From the NCBI GenBank assembly GCA_026126065.1, contig JAHCJY010000005.1, positions 251,058 through 315,057 of the forward strand: 64,000 nucleotides of DNA, in the 5' to 3' direction. The first letter of the stretch is position 1. Each line of letters opens with the position of its first letter. The DNA comes from Bauldia sp. (GTDB lineage Bacteria > Pseudomonadota > Alphaproteobacteria > Rhizobiales > Kaistiaceae). A model generated the notes under the pieces. That model worked only from the letters and a program-made list of their open reading frames with translations, had not been told where the DNA came from and did no database searches. This document shows, piece after piece, positions 7,555 through 17,039 of this stretch. Position numbers and translations under genes: made by a program.

Positions 7555-9063
7555 TTATTCCGCGGCCGCCTGCGAATCGTCCGGCATCATCTGCTGCTGG
7601 GCGGTCTCGGCGGCGTGGCGGCGGTCCATGTGGCTCAGGGCCTCGCGGACGCCGGCGCCGTAGTCCGGGTGGACCTTGTCGAAGTGGGCGAGCTGGCGCT
7701 CCGAGATCTCCTTCGGAATGCCCCACATCGCCTCGGCAATGTTGAGGAACAGCCGGTCGCGCTGGGCGCTGCTGAACAGCTCGAACAGCGCGCGCGGCTG
7801 GCGGTAGTCGTCATTGCTGTCGCGATGATTGTAGCGGTCCGCGGCGCCGTTGATCGGCAGTGGCGGCTCCTTGGCCGAGGGCTGCTCGACCGGGCCGTTG
7901 AACGAGTTCGGCTCGTAGTAGGCGTTGGCATTCGGGTTGTTCGGGAAGAACCGCATCGGCCCGTCCTTGTGGTAGTGCGCCACGCCCGATTTCGGCGCGT
8001 TCACCGGCAGCGCCTCGTAGTGCGTGCCGAGGCGGTAGCGGTGCGCATCGGCGTACGAGAACACGCGGGCCTGCAGCATTTTGTCCGGCGAGTAGCCGAT
8101 GCCCGGCACCTTGTTCGAGGGCGAGAAGGCGGCCTGCTCGATCTCGGCGAAGTAGTTGTCGGGGTTCCGGTTGAGCTCCATTGTGCCGATGTCGATCACC
8201 GGGTAGTCGCCGTGCGGCCAGACCTTGGTGAGGTCGAACGGGTTGTACCAGGTCTTGCCCACGTCGCTCTCCGGCATGATCTGGACCTGCACCTTCCAGC
8301 GCGGGAAGTCGCCCTTCTCGATCGACGTGAAGAGGTCCTCCTGCGTCGACTCGCGGGTGCGGCCGACGATCTCGGTTGCCTCGTGGTTGGTCCAGTGCTT
8401 GTGGCCCTGCTGCGTCTTGAAGTGGAATTTGACCCAGACGCGCTCATTGGCGGCGTTGATCAGCGAATAGGTGTGCGACCCGTAGCCGTTGATGTGGCGG
8501 GCCGAAACCGGGAGGCCGCGGTCAGAGAAGAGGATCGTGACCTGGTGGAGGCTCTCGGGCGAGAGCGACCAGAAATCCCACATCGCCGTCGGCGACCGCA
8601 TGTTGGTGCGCGGATGGCGCTTCTGGGTGTGGATGAAGTCCGGGAACTTGTAGGCGTCGCGGATGAAGAACACCGGCGTGTTGTTGCCGACGAGGTCCCA
8701 ATTGCCCTCCTCGGTGTAGAACTTGAGGGCAAAGCCGCGCACGTCGCGCTCGGCGTCCGCCGCGCCCTGCTCGCCCGCAACGGTCGAGAAGCGTGCCAGC
8801 ATCGGCGTCACGGCGCCCGGCTGCAGCACCTTCGCCTTCGTGTATTGCGAGATGTCGCCCGTGATGGTCAGCGTGCCATACGCACCCCAGCCCTTGGCAT
8901 GGACCGGCCGCTCCGGGATGCGCTCGCGATTCTGGTGCGCGAGCTTCTCGAGGAGCTGATAGTCCTCCAGCAGCACCGGGCCCATCGGGCCGGCGGTGAG
9001 TGTGTTCTGGTTGTCCGGAACCGGTGCTCCGGCCGTGGTCGTCAGGATCGGTTTGTCCGCCAT
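7555..9063 (-). CDS. katA: Catalase (small-subunit heme catalase, KatA type)
   Basis: This monofunctional heme catalase of 502 residues converts hydrogen peroxide to water and oxygen. The distal histidine is H55 in [13 protein letters not shown]. The [13 protein letters not shown] and [15 protein letters not shown] blocks and the heme-ligand region [13 protein letters not shown] (Tyr about residue 337) are intact. Length fits the small-subunit clade. I start at the ATG ending at 9063 ([10 protein letters not shown]), five bases after GGAGG on the leftward strand; a longer frame is not supported. It is divergent from oxyR, with a dyad operator between them, so peroxide induction by OxyR is very likely. 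Its 3' end abuts the frameshifted accessory gene. Confidence 0.96.
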   Translation of the reverse strand: MADKPILTTTAGAPVPDNQNTLTAGPMGPVLLEDYQLLEKLAHQNRERIPERPVHAKGWGAYGTLTITGDISQYTKAKVLQPGAVTPMLARFSTVAGEQGAADAERDVRGFALKFYTEEGNWDLVGNNTPVFFIRDAYKFPDFIHTQKRHPRTNMRSPTAMWDFWSLSPESLHQVTILFSDRGLPVSARHINGYGSHTYSLINAANERVWVKFHFKTQQGHKHWTNHEATEIVGRTRESTQEDLFTSIEKGDFPRWKVQVQIMPESDVGKTWYNPFDLTKVWPHGDYPVIDIGTMELNRNPDNYFAEIEQAAFSPSNKVPGIGYSPDKMLQARVFSYADAHRYRLGTHYEALPVNAPKSGVAHYHKDGPMRFFPNNPNANAYYEPNSFNGPVEQPSAKEPPLPINGAADRYNHRDSNDDYRQPRALFELFSSAQRDRLFLNIAEAMWGIPKEISERQLAHFDKVHPDYGAGVREALSHMDRRHAAETAQQQMMPDDSQAAAE

Positions 9064-9143
9064 CTCGTCCTCCGCTTCGTTGCCGCGCGAGCAGGCCCCG
9101 CGCAGGCGCGCCATGCATTGAGCCAGCGCAATCCCACAGGCGG

Positions 9144-9193
9144 GCGATAATATCCAATCGTAATCGCGGGCCGTCCTGATAAGATCGCCTTAT
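9144..9193. promoter_or_regulatory. Probable OxyR operator in the katA-oxyR divergent promoter
   Basis: The 128-base divergent region holds two dyads. One is GCGATAA (9144-9150) and TAATCGC (9161-9167), separated by ten bases. The other is ATAAG (9179-9183), five bases, then CTTAT (9189-9193), the second half of which overlaps the oxyR ATG. LysR-type regulators bind such T/A-rich interrupted dyads, and OxyR contacts an extended series of ATAG/CTAT-like quarter sites. The arrangement fits autoregulation of oxyR plus activation of katA. oxyR lacks a Shine-Dalgarno because this site occupies that position. Confidence 0.5.
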
Positions 9194-10082
9194 GATAACG
9201 ACCCGACAGCTTCGCTATTTCGATGCGCTGGTGCGCCTCGGCCATTTCGGTCGGGCCGCGGACGCCGTCGGCGTGTCCCAGCCGGCCCTGTCGAACCAGA
9301 TCCGCGAACTGGAGACGCTGCTCGGCGGTCCCCTGATGGAGCGTGGCGCGGCGGAGCATCGTCTGACCGGGCTCGGCAGGGAGGTGGCCGCCCGGACCTC
9401 CGCGATCCTCGGCTCGCTGCGCGATCTCGAGGAGCTCGGCCGCGTCCGCGCCGAAGTGCTGTCGGGGCCGCTTACCCTCGGCATCATCCCGTCGGTGGCG
9501 CCGTACCTCCTGCCGCTGCTGCTGCCCCGACTGGCAGAGGCCTATCCGGACCTCAGCCTCGTGCTCCACGAGGCGGTGACCGCGTCTATCGTGGAAGAGC
9601 TCAAGGCGGGGAATCTCGACGCCATCATCGCGAGCGTGCCGACGGGTGATCCGGCGCTCGGCGAAGCCGTTGCCTTCACCGACCGCTTCCTCCTTGCCGT
9701 GCCGGCCAACGCGCCCTCGGCGCGCGCCAACCAGGCGACGGTCGACATGATCGACGCCGGCCAGCTGCTGCTCCTGTCGGACGGCCATTGCCTGCGCGAT
9801 CAGGCGCTCGCCGTCTGTGGCACGATCGATCCGGGCCGGCTTCGCGGCTTCGGTGCGACCAGCCTCGCGACGATCCTGCAGCTCGTGGCCGCGGGACAGG
9901 GAATGACGCTGCTGCCTGAGCTTGCCGCCGACGCGATGGTTCGCAACGACCCGCGGCTTCGGCTCCTGGCCTTCGAGGCACCCCAGCCCGGACGAACGAT
10001 CGGCGTCGCGTGGCGAAAGGGATCGCCCCGCGAACGCGATTTCGTCGCTCTTGCCGCCTCTATCGGCAAGGTTGCCGAATAG
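9192..10082 (+). CDS. oxyR: Hydrogen-peroxide-responsive LysR-type regulator OxyR
   Basis: A 296-residue LysR-family activator. The N-terminal winged helix-turn-helix is clear (RQLRYFDALVRLGHFGRAAD, then VSQPALSNQIRELE). The effector domain carries the redox pair of OxyR: C200 in SDGHCLRDQ and C209, nine residues apart, matching Cys199 and Cys208 of the E. coli protein in an almost identical local sequence. Oxidation to a disulfide turns the protein into an activator. Its position divergent from katA is the standard arrangement, so katA is its likely main target. The ATG at 9192 has no ribosome site and overlaps an inverted repeat, which suggests tight self-control. Confidence 0.95.
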   Translation: MITTRQLRYFDALVRLGHFGRAADAVGVSQPALSNQIRELETLLGGPLMERGAAEHRLTGLGREVAARTSAILGSLRDLEELGRVRAEVLSGPLTLGIIPSVAPYLLPLLLPRLAEAYPDLSLVLHEAVTASIVEELKAGNLDAIIASVPTGDPALGEAVAFTDRFLLAVPANAPSARANQATVDMIDAGQLLLLSDGHCLRDQALAVCGTIDPGRLRGFGATSLATILQLVAAGQGMTLLPELAADAMVRNDPRLRLLAFEAPQPGRTIGVAWRKGSPRERDFVALAASIGKVAE

Positions 10083-10083
10083 A

Positions 10084-10266
10084 CTATTTCCGGTTGTTCG
10101 ACGTCGAAGTCAGGTCGAGGCACGCCATGTCCAAGAGACGTGCCGTCAGCGCGAGCTTCATTCGCAAGGCTTGGTCACGAGCTTCGGCAATCGTTTTCAG
10201 CAGGCGCTCTGCCTCGTCTGCTTCCTCGACCGCCGCATTTGGGCTTCCCGGTGCCCCATTATCCAT
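10084..10266 (-). CDS. Small hypothetical protein (60 aa)
   Basis: A leftward frame whose ATG ends at 10266, seven bases downstream of GGAGG (on the leftward strand), and which stops two bases from the oxyR stop. The product is predicted to be mostly helical and charged: an acidic start with EEADEAERLL, then ARDQALRMKLALTARLLDM, then a Ser/Thr/Asn tail. There is no signal peptide, membrane segment or recognised domain. The good ribosome site and the regular amphipathic pattern favour a real gene. I do not recognise its family. It could also be a chance frame. Confidence 0.45.
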   Translation of the reverse strand: MDNGAPGSPNAAVEEADEAERLLKTIAEARDQALRMKLALTARLLDMACLDLTSTSNNRK

Positions 10267-10470
10267 TCTGCCACCTCCAGGCTGTTTTTTGTTGCGCTTC
10301 TGCTCCATGGAGAACGAACACGATCATCGTAGCACACTCGGTAGCATTCGCTCACGCACCGGCATTTGATCCACGTCACACCGCCGACGCCTCGCCGCCT
10401 TGTGGCCGACAGGGTCCGTGGCTAAGACAGCGGCCGGATTTCCCCCCGGGGACACAGCAAGGATCTGCCG

Positions 10471-10893
10471 ATGGCCGTTGAACGCACGTTTTCGATGATC
10501 AAGCCCGATGCGACGCGGGACAATTTGACGGGCAAGATCACCGCCCGTTTGGAGGAGAACGGCCTGCGCGTCGTCGCCTCAAAGCGGGTCTGGATGAGCC
10601 GCAAGCAGGCCGAGGGCTTCTACGCCGTCCACAGCGCACGTGGCTTCTTCAACGAACTCTGCGAGTTCATGTCGTCGGGCCCAACGGTCGTGCAGGTCCT
10701 CGAAGGCGAGAACGCGATCCTCAGGAACCGCGAGATCATGGGCGCCACCGATCCGTCGAAGGCCGCCGTAGGCACCATCCGTAGGGATTTCGCGAAGTCG
10801 ATCGGTGAGAACGCCGTCCACGGCTCGGACGCCCCCGAGACCGCGAAGCAGGAGATCGCCTACTGGTTCTCAGAGCTCGAGATCGTCGGTTAG
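10471..10893 (+). CDS. ndk: Nucleoside diphosphate kinase
   Basis: Ndk transfers the gamma-phosphate from ATP to other nucleoside diphosphates, balancing NTP and dNTP pools. The 140-residue protein starts [14 protein letters not shown], with the invariant KPD lysine. The catalytic histidine is H117 in [12 protein letters not shown], inside the family signature. Length is exactly typical. The ATG at 10471 follows AAGGA at a suitable distance. It appears monocistronic and is followed by a hairpin repeat shared with the oppositely oriented pgsA. Confidence 0.97.
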   Translation: MAVERTFSMIKPDATRDNLTGKITARLEENGLRVVASKRVWMSRKQAEGFYAVHSARGFFNELCEFMSSGPTVVQVLEGENAILRNREIMGATDPSKAAVGTIRRDFAKSIGENAVHGSDAPETAKQEIAYWFSELEIVG

Positions 10894-10986
10894 CCTCACA
10901 AGACAGCTCCGCCATTCCGGCCGCAACGAAGCGAAGACCCGGCCGGCGTTGTTCTCGCAGCACGGCCGTTCATAGGCACGGCTCAT

Positions 10987-11042
10987 CCCTGGCCTTGCCA
11001 AGGGAACAAAGGGTTCCGGGTTCCGCTACGCGGCCCCGGAAC
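10987..11042. repeat. Intergenic hairpin repeat, copy 2
   Basis: GAACAAAGGGTTCCGG is followed by a strong stem-loop at 11013-11042 (GTTCCGGG / CCCGGAAC, inner CCGC / GCGG) and then GACGG. The same block occurs at about 35636-35680, and a related one ends the copy at 4610-4726. It sits between convergent ndk and pgsA. Confidence 0.75.
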
Positions 11043-11101
11043 GACGGTCTGCTTCTGATGTTGAGACGTGCGCGGCGCCGACTCGAGCCCCGACGAGCGG
11101 T

Positions 11102-11710
11102 CTACGAATCCTCGGCCAGCAAGTGCCGGAACCCGGCGCGGAAGTAGTCGTAGCCGGTGTAGAGGGTCAGGATCGCCGCAAGCCACAGCAGCGAGAGGCC
11201 GACCTCCATCGTGTAGGCGAACAGCGGCTCGCCCGCCGGGCCGATCAGCAGGAAGGAGAGGGCGACCATCTGGAAGGTGGTCTTCCACTTCGCGAGCCGT
11301 GACACCGGTACGCTGACCGCCACGCCGCCGAGAAACTCGCGCAGGCCCGAGACCAGGATCTCGCGCGACAGGATGATCACCGCCGCCCACAGCGACCAGC
11401 CGCCGATCGTCCCGTCCGCGACAAGGACCAGCAGCGAGGCGGCGACGAGGAGCTTGTCGGCGATCGGATCGAGCATGCGGCCAAGGGCAGACTGCTGCTG
11501 CCACGCGCGGGCGAGATAGCCGTCGAAAAAGTCGGTGATCGCCGCGGCGACGAAGATGACCAGGGCGATGATCCGGCCGGCGTCGCCCGGGATGTAGAAG
11601 CACAGAACCACCGCCGGCACTGCAACGATGCGCGCATAGGTGAGGAGGTTCGGGAGCGAGACGAGACTCACTCGACTCATCGAACTGGCATTTTCGCTGG
11701 GATTGGCCAT
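11102..11710 (-). CDS. pgsA: CDP-diacylglycerol--glycerol-3-phosphate 3-phosphatidyltransferase
   Basis: PgsA makes phosphatidylglycerol phosphate, the committed step to phosphatidylglycerol, in the inner membrane. The CDP-alcohol phosphatidyltransferase signature is complete: D-F-F-D-G-Y-L-A-R, then eight residues, G, then MLDPIADK. The segment SLPNLLTYARIVAVPAV is the usual N-terminus, and further hydrophobic segments follow. The start is uncertain: ATG ending 11710 (MANPSEN, 202 aa) is used, while ATG ending 11680 (MSRVSL) would also keep the fold. It follows uvrC on the same strand, a conserved alphaproteobacterial pairing. Confidence 0.92.
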   Translation of the reverse strand: MANPSENASSMSRVSLVSLPNLLTYARIVAVPAVVLCFYIPGDAGRIIALVIFVAAAITDFFDGYLARAWQQQSALGRMLDPIADKLLVAASLLVLVADGTIGGWSLWAAVIILSREILVSGLREFLGGVAVSVPVSRLAKWKTTFQMVALSFLLIGPAGEPLFAYTMEVGLSLLWLAAILTLYTGYDYFRAGFRHLLAEDS

Positions 11711-11802
11711 GCGGCGCACGCAGTCACGGGCGGGTCATTCTTCTGTAGCCGGGGGAAAAGACAGAATCGTGTCGACCCGGTCAAGGCGACACGCCGCAGG
11801 GC

Positions 11803-13761
11803 TCAATTGCCATGGAAGTGGTTGTAGATCACTTCGGCCATCTGCTGCGAGATACCGTCGACGGCAGCGAGATCCGGGATCGTCGCGCGGCTGAGCGCTT
11901 TGGCCGTGCCGAAATGGCGCAGGAGCGCGCGCTTCCGCGTCGGCCCGATGCCGGTGATCTCGTCCAGCGGGTTGCGGGCAAGGTCGGCCTTCCGCTTGGC
12001 GCGGTGCGTCCCGATCGCGAAGCGGTGCGCCTCGTCACGAAGCCTCTGTACGAAATAGAGCACCGGGTCGCGCGGCTGCAGCATGAACGAGGGCCGTCCC
12101 TTGACGTGGAACTTCTCGAGACCCGCGTCACGATCGACGCCCTTGGCGATGCCGACGAGGAGGACATCGTGGAGGCCGAGATCGGCGAGCGTCTCGGTCG
12201 CTGCCGCCAGTTGCCCCGCGCCGCCGTCGATCAGGACGACGTCCGGCCAGTCCGGCGGCGGGTCGCCGACGCCGATCTCCTCGTCTTCCTCGACGGGCTC
12301 GGCCGGAGGCAGTTCTTCCGCCGCCTCCCGTGGCGATTCGGCAAGGAGGCGGGCAAACCTCCGCCGCAGCACTTCCCGCATCATGCCGAAATCGTCGCCC
12401 GGGGTGAGGGCCGCGGACCGGATGTTGAACTTCCGGTACTGGTTCTTGATGAAGCCCTCGGGTCCGGCGACGACCATCGCGCCGACCGCGTTCGTGCCCA
12501 TGATGTGGCTGTTGTCGTAGACCTCGATCCGCCGCGGGGCGGTGGCAAGGCCGAACGTCTCCGCCATCGCCGCCATCAGCGAGCGCTGCGTCGACGTCTC
12601 GGCGAGCCGCCGGCCGAGCGCCTCGCGGGCGTTCGACATCGCGTGGTCGACGAGGTCCTTCTTTTCGCCGCGCTCCGGTCTTGCGACGGCGACCTTGTAG
12701 CCCGCCTTCTCGGTCAGCGCGGCGGACAGGAGATCCTGGTCCTCGACGTTATGCGACAGCAGGATCAGACGCGGCGGCGGCTTGTCGTCGTAGAACTGCG
12801 CGAGGAACGAGCCCAGCACCTCTTCCGGGCCAAGGCTCTTGTCGGCGCGCGGGAAGTACGGCCGGTTGCCCCAGTTCTGGCCGGTGCGGAAGAAGAACAC
12901 CTGGATCGCCGTCTGCCCGCCTTCCTGGTGGATGGCAAATACATCGGCCTCGTTGACGCCCTGCGGGTTGATGCCCTGGTGGCCCTGGACGTGCGCGAGC
13001 GCGGCGATGCGGTCGCGGAGCGAGGCGGCGTGCTCGAAATCGAGTTTCTCGGCCGCCGCTTCCATGGCTTTCGCAAGCTCCGAGCGGATCGTCTGGCTGC
13101 GGCCGGAGAGGAAGCCCTTCGCCTCGCGCACGAGCTCGGCGTAGTCGGGGAGGGCGATCTCGCCCGTGCATGGCGCCGAGCAGCGCTTGATCTGGAACAG
13201 GAGGCACGGCCGCGTCCGGCTCTCGTAGACGGAGTCCGTGCAGGAGCGGACGAGGAAGGCGCGCTCGATCGAGTTGATCGTCCGGTCCACCGCGCCGGCC
13301 GAGGCGAACGGGCCGAAATAGTCGCCCTTCCGGTTGTGCGGCCCGCGATGCTTCACGATCTGCGGCGCTTCGTGGTCGCTGGTGATGAGGATGTACGGGA
13401 ACGATTTGTCGTCGCGCAGCAGCACGTTGTAGCGCGGCCGCAGCCGCTTGATGAGGTTCGCCTCGAGAAGGAGCGCCTCCGTCTCCGACCGGGTGACGAT
13501 CACCTCCATCGCGACGGTCGCCTGGATCATCCGCATGATCCGGCCCGACAGGCCGAACTGCCGTGTATAGGAGGCAACGCGCTTCTTGAGGCTCCGCGCC
13601 TTGCCGACGTAAAGAACCGTGCCGTCCTTCGCCAGCATGCGGTAGACACCCGGCGCGTTCGGCAGCCGCTTCACCACGGCCGCGATCGCGTCCGCGCCCG
13701 GTGGTGTTCCCGCTTCGTCCTGCAGCGACAGGACGAGATCTGGTGTCGGTTCCTCGGCCAC
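11803..13761 (-). CDS. uvrC: Excinuclease ABC subunit C
   Basis: UvrC makes both incisions in nucleotide excision repair. The 652-residue protein shows all parts in order: the GIY-YIG nuclease ([19 protein letters not shown]), a UVR motif for UvrB contact (about 200-235), a central RNase H-like nuclease with [14 protein letters not shown], and tandem helix-hairpin-helix at the C-terminus ([17 protein letters not shown]). An acidic insertion rich in Glu and Pro lies before the second nuclease, as often in this order. It starts with GTG ending 13761, two bases after the stop of the SDR gene, so SDR, uvrC and pgsA form one leftward operon. Confidence 0.97.
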   Translation of the reverse strand: MAEEPTPDLVLSLQDEAGTPPGADAIAAVVKRLPNAPGVYRMLAKDGTVLYVGKARSLKKRVASYTRQFGLSGRIMRMIQATVAMEVIVTRSETEALLLEANLIKRLRPRYNVLLRDDKSFPYILITSDHEAPQIVKHRGPHNRKGDYFGPFASAGAVDRTINSIERAFLVRSCTDSVYESRTRPCLLFQIKRCSAPCTGEIALPDYAELVREAKGFLSGRSQTIRSELAKAMEAAAEKLDFEHAASLRDRIAALAHVQGHQGINPQGVNEADVFAIHQEGGQTAIQVFFFRTGQNWGNRPYFPRADKSLGPEEVLGSFLAQFYDDKPPPRLILLSHNVEDQDLLSAALTEKAGYKVAVARPERGEKKDLVDHAMSNAREALGRRLAETSTQRSLMAAMAETFGLATAPRRIEVYDNSHIMGTNAVGAMVVAGPEGFIKNQYRKFNIRSAALTPGDDFGMMREVLRRRFARLLAESPREAAEELPPAEPVEEDEEIGVGDPPPDWPDVVLIDGGAGQLAAATETLADLGLHDVLLVGIAKGVDRDAGLEKFHVKGRPSFMLQPRDPVLYFVQRLRDEAHRFAIGTHRAKRKADLARNPLDEITGIGPTRKRALLRHFGTAKALSRATIPDLAAVDGISQQMAEVIYNHFHGN

Positions 13762-13763
13762 GG

Positions 13764-14516
13764 CTATTCCGGAATGCCGACGATATCAGGCGTTTCCCAC
13801 GCGAGGTGCTGGCCGCCGTCGAGCGCGATCATCTGCCCGGTGATCGAGGGCGTCTCGACCAGATAGCGCACCGTGCGCCCGAATTCCGCAAGGGTCGGGC
13901 CGCGGCGGAGCGGGATCGCGGCCACCTGCCGGTCGAAATCCGCCGGCTCCTGGCGCTCGCTGCGCAAGGTCGGCCCGGGACCGATCGCGTTGACGCGGAC
14001 GCGCGGCGCGAGCGCCTGCGCCATCGCCACGGTCGCCGCCCACAGCGCCGACTTCGAAAGCTGGTAGGAGAGGAAGTGCGGCACCGGCTTCCAGACCCGC
14101 TGGTCGATGATGTTGATGACGTTGCCCTCGCAGTCCGCAGGGAGCGCGGCGACGAATGCCTGCGTCAGGAAGAGGGGGGCTTCGAGGTTCACCGTCATCT
14201 GGCGACGGAAGCGGTCCGGATCAAGCCGGCCAATGCCGTCGTCCTCGAACATCGCGGCGCAGTTGACGAGGACATCGATCGGCCCCAGCGCGTCCGTTGC
14301 CTCCGCGACCAGCGCCGGCAGCGAATCGAGATCGGCTAGGTCCGTACAGACCGCCGCGGCGCTCCCGCCATTGGCGACGATATAGGCCGCAAGCTCCGAG
14401 GCCTCCGTGCGCGACCGGTTCGCGTGGATGGCGACCGACCAGCCCTCTGCCGCGAGATCGTCGACGATCGCCCGGCCGATCCGTTTCGCACCACCAGTGA
14501 CGAGGGCTGTCGGCAT
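13764..14516 (-). CDS. Short-chain dehydrogenase/reductase (FolM/pteridine-reductase-like)
   Basis: A 250-residue SDR oxidoreductase. The nucleotide-binding motif [11 protein letters not shown] follows the start ([12 protein letters not shown] ending 14516); an upstream Gly/Trp-rich extension is not credible. The NCAA motif and the catalytic Y-x3-K (SYQLSKSAL) are present. The TGGAKRIG form and overall length recall dihydromonapterin/pteridine reductases such as FolM, but the substrate is not proven by the sequence. Its stop lies two bases from the uvrC start, so it heads the uvrC-pgsA operon. Confidence 0.85.
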   Translation of the reverse strand: MPTALVTGGAKRIGRAIVDDLAAEGWSVAIHANRSRTEASELAAYIVANGGSAAAVCTDLADLDSLPALVAEATDALGPIDVLVNCAAMFEDDGIGRLDPDRFRRQMTVNLEAPLFLTQAFVAALPADCEGNVINIIDQRVWKPVPHFLSYQLSKSALWAATVAMAQALAPRVRVNAIGPGPTLRSERQEPADFDRQVAAIPLRRGPTLAEFGRTVRYLVETPSITGQMIALDGGQHLAWETPDIVGIPE

Positions 14517-14562
14517 CTTAGCCCCCCATCCCCGCACCACCCCGGCCGAAAGTCCCCACCCC

Positions 14563-14588
14563 AACCCTCCCCACAAGGGGGAGGGGGA
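14563..14588. repeat. C-rich/G-rich intergenic hairpin
   Basis: CCCTCCCC (14565-14572), a short ACAAG loop and GGGGAGGG (14578-14585) form a stem. This matches the CCTCCCCACAAGGGGGAGG-type motif seen between genes in many Hyphomicrobiales. It lies between purN and the SDR gene on the same strand and may separate the two transcripts. Confidence 0.5.
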
Positions 14589-14627
14589 AGAAGAAGAAGG
14601 ACAGTCTCTGCGCAGAACTGACGCGAG

Positions 14628-15296
14628 TCATTGTCTATCCGGGAATCGCGGGACGATCAGCGGCTCGGCGGCCTGGAGCGGCTCGGCGTCGACCACGACA
14701 TGGCTGCCCTCGACGCGCGCCCTTCCGCTCGCCACGAGCGCCAGCGCCAGCGGATAGATGCGATGCTCCGCCGTGAGGACCCGCCCCGCAAGAGCGTCGA
14801 CCGTATCGCCGCCCCGCACCGGCACCGCCGCCTGGACGATGATCGGCCCGTCGTCGACCTCGGCCCGGACGAAATGCACGGTGCAGCCATGCAGGCGCAC
14901 GCCTGCCGCCAGCGCACGCTCGTGCGTGTCGATGCCCCTGAAGGCGGGCAGGATCGACGGATGGATGTTGATCAGCCGGTCGTGCCAGCGTGCAACGAAA
15001 TCGGCCGAGAGGAGCCGCATGAAGCCGGCGAGGCAGACGATCTCGATCCCCGCCCCGTCGAGCGCGACGCTCATCGCGGCCTCGAATGCCGCCTTGCCGG
15101 CGTGCGCCTTCCTGTCGATGGCGATCGTCGCGATGCCGGCCTCAGCCGCGAGGACGAGACCGCCGGCATCGGGCCGGTCCGACAGCACCAGCACGACTTC
15201 GGCCGGATAGTCGGGCTCGGCCGCGGCCGCGATCAGCGCGGACATGTTGCTGCCGCGTCCCGAAATGAGGATTGCGACGCGTTTTCGCTCCGTCAC
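14628..15296 (-). CDS. purN: Phosphoribosylglycinamide formyltransferase
   Basis: PurN adds the formyl group from 10-formyltetrahydrofolate to glycinamide ribonucleotide, the third step of purine synthesis. The 222-residue sequence begins with the GAR-binding [16 protein letters not shown]. The catalytic Asn-His-Asp set is visible in [12 protein letters not shown] and in [10 protein letters not shown]. Length is typical. Its ATG (ending 15296) overlaps the purM stop by four bases, so it is translationally coupled to purM in a leftward purM-purN operon. Confidence 0.96.
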   Translation of the reverse strand: MTERKRVAILISGRGSNMSALIAAAAEPDYPAEVVLVLSDRPDAGGLVLAAEAGIATIAIDRKAHAGKAAFEAAMSVALDGAGIEIVCLAGFMRLLSADFVARWHDRLINIHPSILPAFRGIDTHERALAAGVRLHGCTVHFVRAEVDDGPIIVQAAVPVRGGDTVDALAGRVLTAEHRIYPLALALVASGRARVEGSHVVVDAEPLQAAEPLIVPRFPDRQ

Positions 15297-16375
15297 GCCG
15301 CGCCCTCGAGCGCCCCGTCATAGACGACGCGCGATGGACCGGAGCCGGGCTCGAGCCGGCCGATGCGCGTGACCGTCTCGCCGGCCGATTCGAGCACCTT
15401 CGTGACCGCCCCGACCTCGGCTTCGGCCGTGACCACGATCATGCCGACGCCGCAGTTGAAGGTCCGCAGCATCTCGGCCTCCTCGATCGCGCCGGTCTGC
15501 CGCAGCCAGTGGAACACCGGCGGCAGCCGGATGGCGGAAAGGTCGATGCGGGCGTCAACGCCCGCGGGAAGGACACGCGGCATGTTCTCGGTGATCCCGC
15601 CGCCGGTAATGTGGGCGAGCGCCTTGATGCTGGTGGTTTCCCTGAGCGCCTTGAGGATCGGCTTGACGTAGATGCGGGTCGGCACGATGAGCGCCCTGCC
15701 GAGGGTCATGTCCGGCGCGAACGGCGCGAGCCGCTCCCAGTCGAGCCCTGCGTCGGCGACCAGGCGCCGGACCAGCGAATAGCCGTTGGAGTGGACGCCC
15801 GAAGAGGCGAGGGCGAGCAGCACGTCGCCGGGGCCGACGTCGCTGCGCGGCAGGAGCCGCGAGCGCTCGGCGGCGCCGACCGCAAAGCCGGCGAGGTCAT
15901 AGTCGTTGTTGGCATAGACGCCCGGCATCTCCGCCGTTTCACCGCCGATGAGCGCTGCGCCCGCCTCATGGCAGCCGGCCGCGATGCCGGCGACCACGAT
16001 CGCGGCGGCCTGCGGGTCGAGCCGCCCGGTCGCATAATAGTCGAGGAAGAAGAGGGGCTCCGCGCCCTGGACCACGAGGTCGTTGACGCACATCGCCACA
16101 AGGTCGATGCCGATCGTCTCGTGGAGGCCCGTCTCGGCCGCGATCTTGACCTTCGTGCCGACGCCGTCGGTCGTGGCAACGAGGATCGGATCACTGAAGC
16201 CCGCGGCCTTGAGGTCGAACAGCCCGCCAAAGCCGCCGATCAGCGCGTCCGCGCCGGAGCGGCGCGTTGCCTTGACGACCGGCTTGATGAGGTCGACCAG
16301 TGCGTTGCCTGCGTCGATGTCGACGCCTGCATCCGCATAGCGGGCCGGGGCTCTTCCGGTCTTCTGTTCGCTCAT
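15293..16375 (-). CDS. purM: Phosphoribosylformylglycinamidine cyclo-ligase
   Basis: PurM closes the imidazole ring with ATP to give aminoimidazole ribonucleotide, the fifth purine step. The 360-residue protein has the AIR-synthase pattern: [13 protein letters not shown], the flexible [10 protein letters not shown] loop, [10 protein letters not shown], and [12 protein letters not shown] start at ATG ending 16375 (MSEQKTG) rather than ten codons upstream. It is the first gene of purM-purN and is divergent from the CDP-alcohol phosphatidyltransferase gene, with a 115-base shared promoter region. Confidence 0.96.
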   Translation of the reverse strand: MSEQKTGRAPARYADAGVDIDAGNALVDLIKPVVKATRRSGADALIGGFGGLFDLKAAGFSDPILVATTDGVGTKVKIAAETGLHETIGIDLVAMCVNDLVVQGAEPLFFLDYYATGRLDPQAAAIVVAGIAAGCHEAGAALIGGETAEMPGVYANNDYDLAGFAVGAAERSRLLPRSDVGPGDVLLALASSGVHSNGYSLVRRLVADAGLDWERLAPFAPDMTLGRALIVPTRIYVKPILKALRETTSIKALAHITGGGITENMPRVLPAGVDARIDLSAIRLPPVFHWLRQTGAIEEAEMLRTFNCGVGMIVVTAEAEVGAVTKVLESAGETVTRIGRLEPGSGPSRVVYDGALEGAA

Positions 16376-16490
16376 GTCCGTTCCCGTCTCGCCTGTGCCC
16401 GGCATTGAAACGGGCGCCGGCGGCCCTCATTTGCCACGTCGGGTGGATGCTGTATCCCACCGGCACGCCGCGGCCCACAGAGATCGTGCC

Positions 16491-17027
16491 TTGACGATCC
16501 CCAATATCATTACGCTCTTCCGGCTGCTGCTGGTGCCGACGATCGTCTGGGCGATCGTCGAGGGCTACTTTGGCGCGGCCTTCGTCGTCTTCGTGGTCGC
16601 CGGCATTTCCGACGGCATCGACGGCTTCATCGCGCGGCGCTACGACCTCCGCTCGCGGCTGGGCGCCTACCTCGATCCGCTCGCCGACAAGGCGCTCCTG
16701 GTTTCGATCTTCCTGTCGCTGACCTTCCTGAGCGAAATCCCGGCGTGGCTGGCGATGATCGTGGTCAGCCGCGATCTCCTCATCATCGGCGGCGTGCTGC
16801 TCGCCTGGGTCCTCGACCGGCCGATGGAGGTCCGCCCGCTCTACATCTCGAAGATCAACACGGCCGCACAAATCATCTTCGCCGCGTTCGTCCTCGGCGA
16901 CCTCGCCTTCGCGGCGGGCCTCTCCGGCGTGCGCGACGGGCTGGTCATCGTCGTCGCTGTGTTGACCGTCGCTTCCGCCGCTGCATATCTCGTGGACTGG
17001 GCCCGGCACATGGCGGCCCAGGAGTAG
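16491..17027 (+). CDS. CDP-alcohol phosphatidyltransferase family protein (second paralog)
   Basis: A 178-residue membrane enzyme with the full signature SDGIDGFIARR, eight residues, G, then YLDPLADK, so it should transfer a phosphatidyl group from CDP-diacylglycerol to an alcohol. Four or more hydrophobic segments are visible. It is a paralog of pgsA at 11102; the acceptor could be glycerol phosphate or a phosphatidylglycerol (cardiolipin-type reaction). TTG at 16491 is chosen because homology starts at TIPNIITLFRLLLVP; a longer frame from 16374 overlaps the purM start and looks non-coding. It begins a rightward run with the PerM-like gene and hdaA. Confidence 0.85.
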   Translation: MTIPNIITLFRLLLVPTIVWAIVEGYFGAAFVVFVVAGISDGIDGFIARRYDLRSRLGAYLDPLADKALLVSIFLSLTFLSEIPAWLAMIVVSRDLLIIGGVLLAWVLDRPMEVRPLYISKINTAAQIIFAAFVLGDLAFAAGLSGVRDGLVIVVAVLTVASAAAYLVDWARHMAAQE

Positions 17028-17039
17028 GAGACGAGCGCG

